A stretch of DNA of 64,000 bases, from NCBI RefSeq assembly GCF_000332455.1, contig NZ_AOGY02000070.1, positions 59,424 to 123,423 of the forward strand, given 5' to 3'. Within the stretch, counting starts at the first letter, position 1, and each line of letters starts with the position of its first letter. Under the pieces are notes generated by a model that was given only the letters and a program-made list of their open reading frames with translations, searched no databases and was not told the origin of the DNA. A program made the translations under genes and the position numbers. Shown piece after piece: positions 16,642-25,794 of this stretch. Source of the DNA: Leptospira vanthielii serovar Holland str. Waz Holland = ATCC 700522. Its GTDB lineage: Bacteria; Spirochaetota; Leptospiria; Leptospirales; Leptospiraceae.

Positions 16642-19083
16642 CTACTCTTTGGTAAAACTCAGCTCTGTACCATCACTAAAATCTTTGATGGTTTGGAACT
16701 GAGCCAAAGAGTTTCCTTCCATTGATTTAGATAACTCAAATAAAAATCCATTTGCCTTCAAAGTATGACTACCAGGAGACCATGTCCCTTTGAATTCTCG
16801 AATTTCTTTTTCATTTACCTTTAATTTGGCGATGAAGTCTAAACCATTTCCTTGGATTACAATCCTAACCTCTTGAGGTCCCGATTTGGGATTCCAATAT
16901 ATCGACGTCCACTTTCCGACAAAAGAAGTCGGTAACTCTTCCAAAGACATGGCTCTCTTTTTCACCTGAACCTTTGGTTCATTCCAAAAAACTGATACAA
17001 AATTTGAATCTTTCGACTCCGAACCAAATTCTGATTTGGAACGAACTGAGTACAAAAACAAATCTCCCGAGTTCCCAGGGAAAGTTTCACTGAATGCAGT
17101 TTTTTTAGCGTCAACACTGGATAGAAATTCTAATTTTCCCGATTTCCCTCCTTTCACCTGTTTACGATAAATATAATATTCAAAACTATCCTTTACAGAA
17201 TCCCATTTCAAAGTAATAACTTTGTCTTTGCTAACTGGATTCGAAGCCAGGTGTTTTGGCGGAGCTAGAGTCACACCGCCAGCTCTTTTTGTAAGGCCAG
17301 GATCTGTTTTTCCAATTGCTACTTCGCTTGGCTCCGCATAACCCAGATCATTTGCAGCAATGATCGTATATAAATATTGGTTCCCATTTTGAATGGCTGG
17401 ATCAGAATCATTATAACTAGTTCCAGATATTTCAAACTGTCCAGAAGGTTCGGCCCTTTCATCAAATCGATATAGATAGTAAATTTTTGCTCCAGGAGCC
17501 GCATTCCAATTTAAAACTATTTTATTTGCATAATCTCCACTAGTCGCAGTTAGATGGCTCACTTGGTTAGGTAACAAAGTCTGGTCTGCCACATCAATGG
17601 CCACTGAATCACTCCAGTCCTCGGATGGTTTCGATTGTAAAGAAGCACTCACTCGATAAAAATTGGATTCCCCTAGTTTGGGAGAAGGGTCAATAAAACT
17701 CGCAGTTTTGGTGGATCCAATTTTTTTCCATTTTAAAGAGGAATCAGAACGGGCAATTGTATAACTCGTCGCCCCTTCCAATTCGGACCAACTCAGTTCT
17801 ACATTGGGTGTATTTCCATTCACATAAACCGTTCCCGTAAGACCGGCCACCTGCCCCAAGTTTCCCTCTGACTGAGGTTCGGCTGAAGTAAAGCCCTCCA
17901 CTTCCAAGGAAGCAACAGAAACTTCTTCCGCACCCACAGATATAATTCGATACACATATGTAGAGTTAGGTGATACATTTAAATCAGTAAAACTTGGTTT
18001 ATCCGAATATCCGAGATCATAAAATTCAGATTCTTCTTTTCTTTGGACCAAATAAGCAACGGCCAAATCTTGCTGGTTCCAATTTAATAAAACTTTCGTA
18101 TCAAATTCTCCTTTGGAAACTTTGATTTCCGTTGGAGGAAGAATCTGTTTTTTTACTGGCACCACCACTGTCGGTGCATTTTGCGGTGCTGGTTCATCTA
18201 TTATGGCATAGGTTTCTTGTCCTACCTTGGCAAGCATGGAATAAGACACCCAACCAAATCCTTTATCCCCCCAACTAGTTCCCCAAGAGTTTTGTAACTT
18301 AAACGCACCCTTTTTCCCTGATTTGGATTTTTTGTTATCATCATATCCAACGATAGTCATGGCATGACCACCGTAACTTTGGCCGCCATTTTCATCATAA
18401 ATGGCAGAACCTTTTACTTTATAAAAGGCGTCATCAATGATCATTCCTACCATTACCACATTTTTTCCGGCTAACACCCGCTTAATCTCATCGGGGTTTT
18501 TATAATTTAATCTAGAGAAGGATTTAATTTTGTATTTGAGAGCTTCTTTTTTAGAACTTTGCGAAGGTTGGGAAAGATAGTCTTTATCTGTGTATGGCAT
18601 ACTACTCCAAGGAGCGACACCACTTGACTTTAAAAACTCCATTGTTTTGTAATAATACAACCCTTTGTCTTCCCCCCCATTCTGTTGGTTGTAAATAAAG
18701 GCAGGAGAAAAAACATAATTTCCCTTTCCGCCAGCAAAAGGAGGATCGTATTCCGAAACCTGTCCTTTGTTTTTTAATAGATAGGATTTAATCGCATAAC
18801 CAGTCGCCCATGCCACACAACTATTTTGTCGGCCTTGGTTTCCCACAGGTGGCATTTGTGAAGATAAATCTATAGATTTTGGTATTTCCTCAAACGAGTT
18901 AAAATCTCTTTTGAGAGGGATACTATCTTGGATTTCCTTGGAACTCGGAATGTATCCACAAGAAAAAGTACCCGGTTTACATCCAGGAGACCGAACACTA
19001 CTTGGATCAAATTCTTCCGCGAGAATTGCACTCGCAAACAAAAGCAAAATTCCAACGATCATTCTGTTTAATTTTAAATTCAT
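16642..19083 (-). CDS. Secreted papain-like (C1 family) protease with fibronectin type III repeats
   Basis: An 813-residue exported protein with a cleavable signal (GILLLFASAILAEE). Residues about 65-290 form a papain-like domain: oxyanion Q83 and nucleophile C89 in GNQGRQNSCVAWA, catalytic H240 in GGHAMTIVGYDD and N265 in LQNSWGTSWG. About four fibronectin type III-like modules follow (repeated V-L-x-W, Y-x-x-Y-R patterns, residues about 305-690), then a C-terminal beta domain. All catalytic residues are intact. I chose ATG 19083 because it overlaps the preceding gene by ATGA and is preceded by GAGG. It probably acts in the periplasm or outside the cell. Confidence 0.9.
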   Translation of the reverse strand: MNLKLNRMIVGILLLFASAILAEEFDPSSVRSPGCKPGTFSCGYIPSSKEIQDSIPLKRDFNSFEEIPKSIDLSSQMPPVGNQGRQNSCVAWATGYAIKSYLLKNKGQVSEYDPPFAGGKGNYVFSPAFIYNQQNGGEDKGLYYYKTMEFLKSSGVAPWSSMPYTDKDYLSQPSQSSKKEALKYKIKSFSRLNYKNPDEIKRVLAGKNVVMVGMIIDDAFYKVKGSAIYDENGGQSYGGHAMTIVGYDDNKKSKSGKKGAFKLQNSWGTSWGDKGFGWVSYSMLAKVGQETYAIIDEPAPQNAPTVVVPVKKQILPPTEIKVSKGEFDTKVLLNWNQQDLAVAYLVQRKEESEFYDLGYSDKPSFTDLNVSPNSTYVYRIISVGAEEVSVASLEVEGFTSAEPQSEGNLGQVAGLTGTVYVNGNTPNVELSWSELEGATSYTIARSDSSLKWKKIGSTKTASFIDPSPKLGESNFYRVSASLQSKPSEDWSDSVAIDVADQTLLPNQVSHLTATSGDYANKIVLNWNAAPGAKIYYLYRFDERAEPSGQFEISGTSYNDSDPAIQNGNQYLYTIIAANDLGYAEPSEVAIGKTDPGLTKRAGGVTLAPPKHLASNPVSKDKVITLKWDSVKDSFEYYIYRKQVKGGKSGKLEFLSSVDAKKTAFSETFPGNSGDLFLYSVRSKSEFGSESKDSNFVSVFWNEPKVQVKKRAMSLEELPTSFVGKWTSIYWNPKSGPQEVRIVIQGNGLDFIAKLKVNEKEIREFKGTWSPGSHTLKANGFLFELSKSMEGNSLAQFQTIKDFSDGTELSFTKE

Positions 19084-19601
19084 GGTTTCATCCTCTCTAT
19101 GATATGTATGATAGTATTTTTTTGTTTCCAACTTGGCTCTTTACGTTCTTCTAGACGATAATAAAACCTCGATTTGGCGGAACCCAGCTGAAAAGAAACA
19201 TAGTTGTAACTCACACCGGTAATTATCTCTGTTGGTGGAGATTCGAAAGTTAAAGTTGTTATCCCTGTTTGAAACAGTTTTTGCATCCACGATTCATAAA
19301 GTTTCGAAGATACTTCTTTTGTTTCATTGAGTATTTGGTTGTTCGCGCGGAATACTTTACGGGTGAGTAAAATTTTATTTTGTCCCGCAACTAGGTGGTA
19401 TTGTTTTCCATACCGAAACTCAGGGGCAACAGCACCAGAGCTTTCTTCCCATACAAGGTCCATTGGTTTCCAATTCCCTTTTTGATTCTTTAGATTCCAT
19501 CCCTGTGTTTTGACTTTTTTTGTTTTGGAATTTGCAACAGCCATCAATCCCGGAAATAAAACCAAACAAACAAGGATAAAAAATTTAGAAAATGAAATCA
19601 A
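19080..19601 (-). CDS. Small exported protein coupled to the C1 protease
   Basis: A 173-residue protein with a clear signal peptide (FFILVCLVLFPGLMAVANS). The mature part is beta-rich and basic, with no cysteines, and belongs to no family I recognise. Its stop overlaps the protease start by ATGA, so the two are translated together. By position alone it could be an inhibitor, chaperone or pro-domain-like partner of the protease, as small exported inhibitors often accompany secreted cysteine proteases. That role is inference. Confidence 0.65.
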   Translation of the reverse strand: MISFSKFFILVCLVLFPGLMAVANSKTKKVKTQGWNLKNQKGNWKPMDLVWEESSGAVAPEFRYGKQYHLVAGQNKILLTRKVFRANNQILNETKEVSSKLYESWMQKLFQTGITTLTFESPPTEIITGVSYNYVSFQLGSAKSRFYYRLEERKEPSWKQKNTIIHIIERMKP

Positions 19602-19697
19602 AGTGGATCGATCTCATCTTGTTTTCTTACGAAAACAAGACTTTTTTTACTGAAAAACAGTGTTCGAAAGATTAACTGATACCTGTTGTTTTAAGTA

Positions 19698-21398
19698 CTA
19701 ACTATTTGCAATTTCTGCTTTTAGCCATTTTTTCTCACCGATCGACTTCTTCATATTTTCAATGAGAGCCACAGTGATATTGGTATTGAGTTTCACCATA
19801 TCGGGATCTTGCGCAATCAGAATCATTTCATCAATGAGGTAATCAATCAAATTTTCAATGGACTTTCTTCCCGATGGATCGGTGGCCATAGCGACCGTTG
19901 CTTGTGAGATCGCAGAATAAATGGTTAAACTAATTTGTTTTGTTAAATTGGCCTGCATTTCTTTTGGAAGAAGAGAAATTGGTTTCATATTGGCAGAAAC
20001 ACGTTCCGACACTTCTGTCACCAAATTTTGAATTAATGCCTGTAAGTTGGGATTCTGGGCCGACTTAGCAATATTTTTGATCGCCACTTTTTTTAATTCA
20101 TCCCTATTTTGATCAATAGCATTCACCAATTGGTCAAGAGAGTTCCCCGACTTCACTTCATTTTGTGTTTCAGTCAGGATTTGAATGGTAACAATATCCG
20201 AGATTTCTTCTTTGATGATATTGGAATAATACCGTAAAGTTCTACTAATCAAATCATTCCCTAAAATACGAGTGAATTGATTGGTTTGTAACATTAGATA
20301 AATTTTATACACACGTACTAAACGGAAAAAACGGAACGGCGCAAGTGGGATGAGTCCCAAAACATCATACCAATGGTAAATAGGATATAAAAACCAAGCT
20401 ATATAGGATTTATTACGAATGGCGATTAGCCAACTAAGGATAAATTCTGCCAAAAAGAAAAAGAGAAACGGAGCATCTAACAATAAATAGTTGTTCACAG
20501 GACTTCCATCAGAAGAAATGGCCCGATAATAATTAAGTGCAAAATACTCTCTAAAATTTGAATTAAAAAAATCTATTTTTTGTTCGAGTGACCTGTTTTG
20601 GTCCCGCCAAAACCAAGCAAAAGCCACAACAGTCGAAGGGATTCGATCCCTATTGAGCACTGGATCCAGTTCTTGTCTTAGTTTGATATCACGAGCTTTG
20701 GTTTTATGAGTTTGGTATTCCGTTTTGATACCGGTTTGGATCTCAGATAAAAATTTAGTTTGTCCCGACATCGCAAATGGATTTGATTCCACGATCTCTA
20801 ACATACGTTTATCCATCTTTTGCAAAATGGATAAAATTTCTTTCGACTCGTTGGATTCAACACTCAAACGATTGATAAAGGCATATTTTTCTGACAATTC
20901 ACTGAGAGTAGTGATTTCATCCGTCTCTTCCAAAACGCTAAAAAAAACATTGAGTTGGACTAAGATTTCTTCTACTTTTTTTCTACGAAGTTGGACATCC
21001 TCAATCTGAATTGCTTTTTCAAATTCGGCGTATAACAATTCGAACCTTTCATTGGATACTTGTGATTTTAATGATGTGAGAACTTTATAAATTTCTTCTC
21101 TTGTGATTTTTCTTTGGTTTTCTCTGAATGTATCCTCTCGCAGTTGGGTGAGATATTTTAAATCATCCACCAAATCGGTGTAAGCGGTTGTCGTTCGGTG
21201 ATTTTCAATGCCTAAAATCGGCTTGTCATACAATTCTAAAATTTCAGGAAACTTATGAAAGTAAAACGGACGTAAACTCAAATAACTCAGATCAAAAAGA
21301 ATGAGGGCTAAGTTGCCAAGGACAACAAAGACCATGGTTATGTCCCAAAGTAATGGAATTCCCAATTTGTGTTTTTTGATCAAATCCCAAGAAATCAT
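19698..21398 (-). CDS. Membrane protein with a voltage-sensor S4-like segment
   Basis: A 566-residue protein with one N-terminal span (residues about 15-37), a long charged, helical soluble region (about 50-290), then two or three closely spaced spans ending in FRFFRLVRVYKIYLML near residue 355, where Arg/Lys recur every third position as in voltage-sensor S4 helices. A helical C-terminal domain of about 190 residues follows. I see no pore loop (TVGYG-type) after the S4-like helix. It could be a voltage-sensor-like scaffold or a degenerate ion channel; the function is unknown. It stands alone, 38 bp downstream of icmF in the same direction. Confidence 0.65.
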   Translation of the reverse strand: MISWDLIKKHKLGIPLLWDITMVFVVLGNLALILFDLSYLSLRPFYFHKFPEILELYDKPILGIENHRTTTAYTDLVDDLKYLTQLREDTFRENQRKITREEIYKVLTSLKSQVSNERFELLYAEFEKAIQIEDVQLRRKKVEEILVQLNVFFSVLEETDEITTLSELSEKYAFINRLSVESNESKEILSILQKMDKRMLEIVESNPFAMSGQTKFLSEIQTGIKTEYQTHKTKARDIKLRQELDPVLNRDRIPSTVVAFAWFWRDQNRSLEQKIDFFNSNFREYFALNYYRAISSDGSPVNNYLLLDAPFLFFFLAEFILSWLIAIRNKSYIAWFLYPIYHWYDVLGLIPLAPFRFFRLVRVYKIYLMLQTNQFTRILGNDLISRTLRYYSNIIKEEISDIVTIQILTETQNEVKSGNSLDQLVNAIDQNRDELKKVAIKNIAKSAQNPNLQALIQNLVTEVSERVSANMKPISLLPKEMQANLTKQISLTIYSAISQATVAMATDPSGRKSIENLIDYLIDEMILIAQDPDMVKLNTNITVALIENMKKSIGEKKWLKAEIANS

Positions 21399-21436
21399 AG
21401 ATTCACCAAGGGCAGATACACTACCCTATCCTTTGT

Positions 21437-24400
21437 TTACATGTTGCGGCGGTACTGACCTCCCACTTCATACAAGGCATGGGAGATCTGCCCTAAGGAC
21501 GCCACTTTCACTGTTTCTAGTAACTCGTGAAAGATATTTTCTTTCGCTCGAGCCACTTGTTTTAATTTTGTAATGGCATCAATGGTTTTGACTCCATTTC
21601 GGTTTTGAAACGCCTTCAAATTTCCAATTTGAGTTTGTTTTTCTTCGTCGGTCGAACGAATGACTTCCCCTGGGATAACGGTTGGGGAACCTTTGCTGTT
21701 TAAAAAAGTATTCACACCGATGATAGGATACTCACCTGTGTGTTTTAAAGTTTCATAATGAAGCGATTCTTCTTGGATTTTATTCCTTTGGTACATCCGC
21801 TCCATGGCACCAAGAACACCACCCCTTTCCGTCAAACGATTGAATTCCGTTAAGATAGCAGCTTCCACAAGGTCAGTGAGTTCTTCGATGATGAAAGCAC
21901 CTTGCAACGGATTTTCATTTTTGGTTAGACCTAACTCCCGATTGATGATGAGTTGGATGGCCACAGCCCGGCGAACGGATTCTTCTGTTGGTGTGGTGAT
22001 CGCTTCATCATAAGCATTCGTATGAAGGGAATTACAATTGTCATAAATGGCATATAACGCCTGCAAGGTAGTTCTTATATCATTAAAATCAATTTCTTGA
22101 GAATGCAAAGAACGTCCTGATGTTTGGATATGGTATTTTAACATCTGAGAACGTTCATTGGCTCGGTATTTGAACTTCATGGCTTTGGCCCAAATCCTTC
22201 TTGCCACTCGACCAATGACGGAATACTCAGGATCAATTCCATTGGAAAAAAAGAAGGAAAGGTTCGGAGCAAATTCGTTGATGTCCATCCCTCGACTTAA
22301 ATAATATTCCACATACGTAAATCCATTGGCCAAAGTAAATGCCACTTGGGTGATGGGATTGGCTCCTGCTTCTGCAATATGATAACCACTGATGGATACC
22401 GAATAAAAATTCCGCACTGCATTTTGAATGAAATGTTCTTGGATGTCTCCCATCATCTTTAAGGCAAATTCTGTGGAGAATATACAAGTATTTTGGGCCT
22501 GGTCTTCTTTGAGTATGTCCGCTTGCACCGTTCCCCTAACTTGTGATAGTGCTTCTTTTTTAAGTTTTGCGTATACATCAAATGGAAGGACTTCATCACC
22601 TGCGACTCCGAGGAGCATGAGACCCAAACCATCGTTCGTTTCCGGCAAAGGCCCATCAAAACGGGGAACCGGTTGTCCTTTGGATTCGTAAATTTTTTTG
22701 ATTTTGGAACGAATCTCATCTGTTTTTCCTTCGGCCCGAATATACTTTTCACAGGCCTGGTCAATGGCTGCATTCAAAAAGAAAGCAAGTACCATAGGTG
22801 CTGGCCCATTGATCGTCATAGAAACCGAAGTGGATGGATCACACAAATCAAACCCAGAATAGAGTTTTTTAGCATCGTCGAGAGTGGCTACGTTCACACC
22901 GGAGTTTCCAATCTTTCCATAAATATCGGGACGGACATCAGGGTCTTCCCCGTATAACGTAACTGAGTCGAAGGCTGTTGATAAACGTTTGGCAGGCATT
23001 CCCGAACTCAAATAATGAAAACGACGGTTGGTTCGTTCAGGTCCACCTTCTCCGGCAAACATACGAGTCGGGTCTTCTCCACTTCGTTTGTATGGATAAA
23101 CACCTGCCGTGTAAGGAAAAAAACCGGGGAAGTTTTCTTGGTAAGACCACTGTAAAATATCACCCCAATCCACAAAACGAGGAGTGGCAATTTTTGGAAT
23201 TTTCAAATGACTGAGAGAAACGGTATAATTTTCTACTTTAATTTCTTTGCCACGAACAAAATAGGAATACTGTTCCTTACGGAAGGATTCTAATTTCTCT
23301 AACCATGTATCGAGAATGTTTCGTGAATCTAAAGACAAAGCGTCCCATAACAATTGATATTCGGACTCCAAGTCGACTGTTGGTTTTCCTTTTTTAGAAA
23401 GAACTGCAATTGCACCTTTCAATTGATAGGCGGATCTGGCAGTCTCTGCTTCTTTCTGAATCCATTCTCCATTGCGATCAATTTCTTCTTTGATTTCTGT
23501 CAAATACCGAATGCGGTCGGGAGGAAGAACAACCGAGGCTTCTCTTCCGATTTGATTTTTTAAATATTTCGATTTCCAATCCAATTGGCACTTTTCAATC
23601 ACAACCCCAATCAAATGAGCGTAGAGTTCATCTGTCCCTGCATCCTGGAACTGAGAAGCAATCGTTCCAAAAACCGGCATCGCATCAATGGGATCGTTGA
23701 ATAAATTACGAGATCGTTGGTACTGTTTTTTTACATCCCGGAGTGCGTCGAGTGCTCCTCGTTTGTCAAACTTGTTGATGGAAATCACATCCGCATAATC
23801 GATCATATCGATTTTTTCTAATTGAGTGGCCGCACCATACTCCGGTGTCATCACGTATAACGAAACATCAGCGACTTCTGTGATTTCGGAATCACTTTGT
23901 CCAATACCCGCAGTTTCTACAATGATGAGGTCATACCCTGCAGACTTTAAAATTTGAATGGCACCTTTGACACTACGATTGAGGGCAATGTTTGCTTCTC
24001 TTGTTGCAAAGGACCTCATATAAACTTTTTCATTAAAAATCGAATTCATTCGAATTCGATCACCAAGTAATGCCCCACCTGTTTTTCGTTTGGATGGATC
24101 TACCGATAAAATGGCAATGGTTTGATTTGGGAAATCATGTAAGTAACGACGAACCAGTTCATCCGTTAAGGAAGACTTACCGGCACCACCAGTCCCCGTA
24201 ATCCCAAGCACTGGAATTATTTTTTTAGGTGGTGGAAATTCTAAATTGATAGAGTAATTTGTTTTTTCTTGTAGGAGAGAAAATTCCATCTGAGTGATGG
24301 CTTGCCCCAGTGCTAAATAATTTTTCTTTTGAATCTGTGACGCCAAATCTCCGTTAAATGAGAGTGGTGTAGGGAAATCTGATTTTTTGACCACATCATT

Positions 24401-24811
24401 GATCATACCTTGCAGGCCAAGAGTTCTTCCTTCATCAGGAGAATAGATATGTGCCACACCATATTTATGAAGGATTTCAATTTCGGAAGGAAGAATGGTT
24501 CCGCCACCACCACCGAACACACGTATATGACCTGCCCCTTCTTTTTGTAAAAGGTCAATCATGTATTGGAAGTACTCCACATGGCCACCTTGGTAACTCG
24601 TGATGGCAATTCCTTGGACGTCTTCTTGGATCGCACACTGGACGATCTCTTGGACACTGCGATTGTGTCCCAAGTGGATCACTTCCACCCCACTCTGTTG
24701 CAAAATCCTCCTCATGATATTGATCGAGGCGTCGTGGCCATCAAAGAGAGAGGCCGCCGTCACAAAGCGAATTTTGTTTTTGGGGGTGTAAGTTAGAATT
24801 TCGGTCGTCAT
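21437..24811 (-). CDS. icmF: Fused isobutyryl-CoA mutase (IcmF): B12 domain, G-protein chaperone and mutase
   Basis: A protein of about 1124 residues joining three modules. The N-terminal B12-binding domain has [13 protein letters not shown] (base-on His) and a GGxGG-like loop ([10 protein letters not shown]). A MeaB-like GTPase follows with the P-loop GTGGAGKSS and a [10 protein letters not shown] base-recognition motif. The C-terminal mutase barrel contains [13 protein letters not shown] and a [11 protein letters not shown] segment. This order is that of IcmF, which interconverts isobutyryl-CoA and n-butyryl-CoA and related pairs and repairs its own cofactor. I prefer ATG 24811; a TTG at 24820 is the alternative. 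Confidence 0.93.
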   Translation of the reverse strand: MTTEILTYTPKNKIRFVTAASLFDGHDASINIMRRILQQSGVEVIHLGHNRSVQEIVQCAIQEDVQGIAITSYQGGHVEYFQYMIDLLQKEGAGHIRVFGGGGGTILPSEIEILHKYGVAHIYSPDEGRTLGLQGMINDVVKKSDFPTPLSFNGDLASQIQKKNYLALGQAITQMEFSLLQEKTNYSINLEFPPPKKIIPVLGITGTGGAGKSSLTDELVRRYLHDFPNQTIAILSVDPSKRKTGGALLGDRIRMNSIFNEKVYMRSFATREANIALNRSVKGAIQILKSAGYDLIIVETAGIGQSDSEITEVADVSLYVMTPEYGAATQLEKIDMIDYADVISINKFDKRGALDALRDVKKQYQRSRNLFNDPIDAMPVFGTIASQFQDAGTDELYAHLIGVVIEKCQLDWKSKYLKNQIGREASVVLPPDRIRYLTEIKEEIDRNGEWIQKEAETARSAYQLKGAIAVLSKKGKPTVDLESEYQLLWDALSLDSRNILDTWLEKLESFRKEQYSYFVRGKEIKVENYTVSLSHLKIPKIATPRFVDWGDILQWSYQENFPGFFPYTAGVYPYKRSGEDPTRMFAGEGGPERTNRRFHYLSSGMPAKRLSTAFDSVTLYGEDPDVRPDIYGKIGNSGVNVATLDDAKKLYSGFDLCDPSTSVSMTINGPAPMVLAFFLNAAIDQACEKYIRAEGKTDEIRSKIKKIYESKGQPVPRFDGPLPETNDGLGLMLLGVAGDEVLPFDVYAKLKKEALSQVRGTVQADILKEDQAQNTCIFSTEFALKMMGDIQEHFIQNAVRNFYSVSISGYHIAEAGANPITQVAFTLANGFTYVEYYLSRGMDINEFAPNLSFFFSNGIDPEYSVIGRVARRIWAKAMKFKYRANERSQMLKYHIQTSGRSLHSQEIDFNDIRTTLQALYAIYDNCNSLHTNAYDEAITTPTEESVRRAVAIQLIINRELGLTKNENPLQGAFIIEELTDLVEAAILTEFNRLTERGGVLGAMERMYQRNKIQEESLHYETLKHTGEYPIIGVNTFLNSKGSPTVIPGEVIRSTDEEKQTQIGNLKAFQNRNGVKTIDAITKLKQVARAKENIFHELLETVKVASLGQISHALYEVGGQYRRNM

Positions 24812-24913
24812 AGAGAACAACGTTCTAGAATGATTGTTACGGATTCAATTGGAAAATGTGACGGGAATGACATAGCTTTTGAAATTATGCCATATTTTCC
24901 CGAAAGGTCGAGA

Positions 24914-25735
24914 CTAAAGTATGGATTCTGCCTTTTTCATCAGTTCTCGCACCCGATTTTCCAGAATTTCTGTCAGTTCTTTGGCTGCTTTTTTCTCAGG
25001 GCCCGTAGGAAACTCGGAAGGGAGGATGGGTTTCCCGATCAGGTAGCGAATTTTTGTTTTGAACGCATCCCCTGTCAGGAAGGCCTTTGGTTTGGACATA
25101 TTGGTTGCCCCCACAATTCCCGAAGGAATGATCGGAACCCCAGCCCGGATGGCAAGTTTTGCCGCCATTGCTCGAAAGGATTGGATTTCTCCCGTCTCCG
25201 AACGCGAACCTTCTGGATAGATGGAAAGAAGTTCCCCTTCTTTCATAAGGTCTACCATATACGTTTCCAATTTTTCGTAATAGTCCATAACCGCCCGTTT
25301 GTCCATTTCTGACTCCTTAGCAGCATTGCGAATGATGGGCATACTCCCCCAATTGATGAGGTTTTTTTTCACCACTCCCCCGAGAGAATTTAACAAAACT
25401 TCAATGACTGGTTTTGTCAGACTGAGTGGTGGGTATTGGAAGGGAGAGTTTTTGTGATTGATGATGGCCATGATCTCTTCTTGTGGATGGAAAAGTTCAT
25501 ATTTGCCTAAATAGACGATTTTACGGTCGGCAAAGGCCCCCTGAACAGCAATGTCCAAATAATCTGTATGATTGGAGATAATGAGAGCCCCACCAGATTC
25601 GGGAAGATTTTCAGATCCGACGACTCGGACATCATAAATGAGCTCGAGGAGGTTACGAAGGATGGTTTTGGGAACTTCCCGGGGGATCACAAAGAGACTT
25701 TCTAATATATCAGAGGCGTTTTGGTTTGAATCCAT
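24914..25735 (-). CDS. 1-acyl-sn-glycerol-3-phosphate acyltransferase (PlsC-like)
   Basis: A glycerolipid acyltransferase of about 273 residues. The HX4D motif is ISNHTDYLDIAV, and the second block YPEGSRSETGEIQSF carries the phosphate-binding EGSRS. A later VPIIPSGIVGAT matches the family's third block. It should transfer an acyl chain to lysophosphatidate or a similar lysolipid at the inner membrane. I prefer ATG 25735; the ATG at 25789 would leave only 5 bp to the divergent gene, too little for two promoters. Confidence 0.85.
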   Translation of the reverse strand: MDSNQNASDILESLFVIPREVPKTILRNLLELIYDVRVVGSENLPESGGALIISNHTDYLDIAVQGAFADRKIVYLGKYELFHPQEEIMAIINHKNSPFQYPPLSLTKPVIEVLLNSLGGVVKKNLINWGSMPIIRNAAKESEMDKRAVMDYYEKLETYMVDLMKEGELLSIYPEGSRSETGEIQSFRAMAAKLAIRAGVPIIPSGIVGATNMSKPKAFLTGDAFKTKIRYLIGKPILPSEFPTGPEKKAAKELTEILENRVRELMKKAESIL

Positions 25736-25794
25736 AGAAACATCACATATTTCAAAATAAAACTTTATGAAATCAAGTTGGATTTTCATCTTAG

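Noticed and set aside
22428..22773. Open frames on both strands within the IcmF gene
   Set aside because: They follow from codon bias inside a gene whose conserved motifs are continuous; there is no ribosome-binding site or family match.
24830..25312. Long open plus-strand frame opposite the PlsC-like gene
   Set aside because: Its translation is rich in Cys, Phe and Arg with no family pattern, and the minus strand shows clear acyltransferase motifs; it is a shadow.
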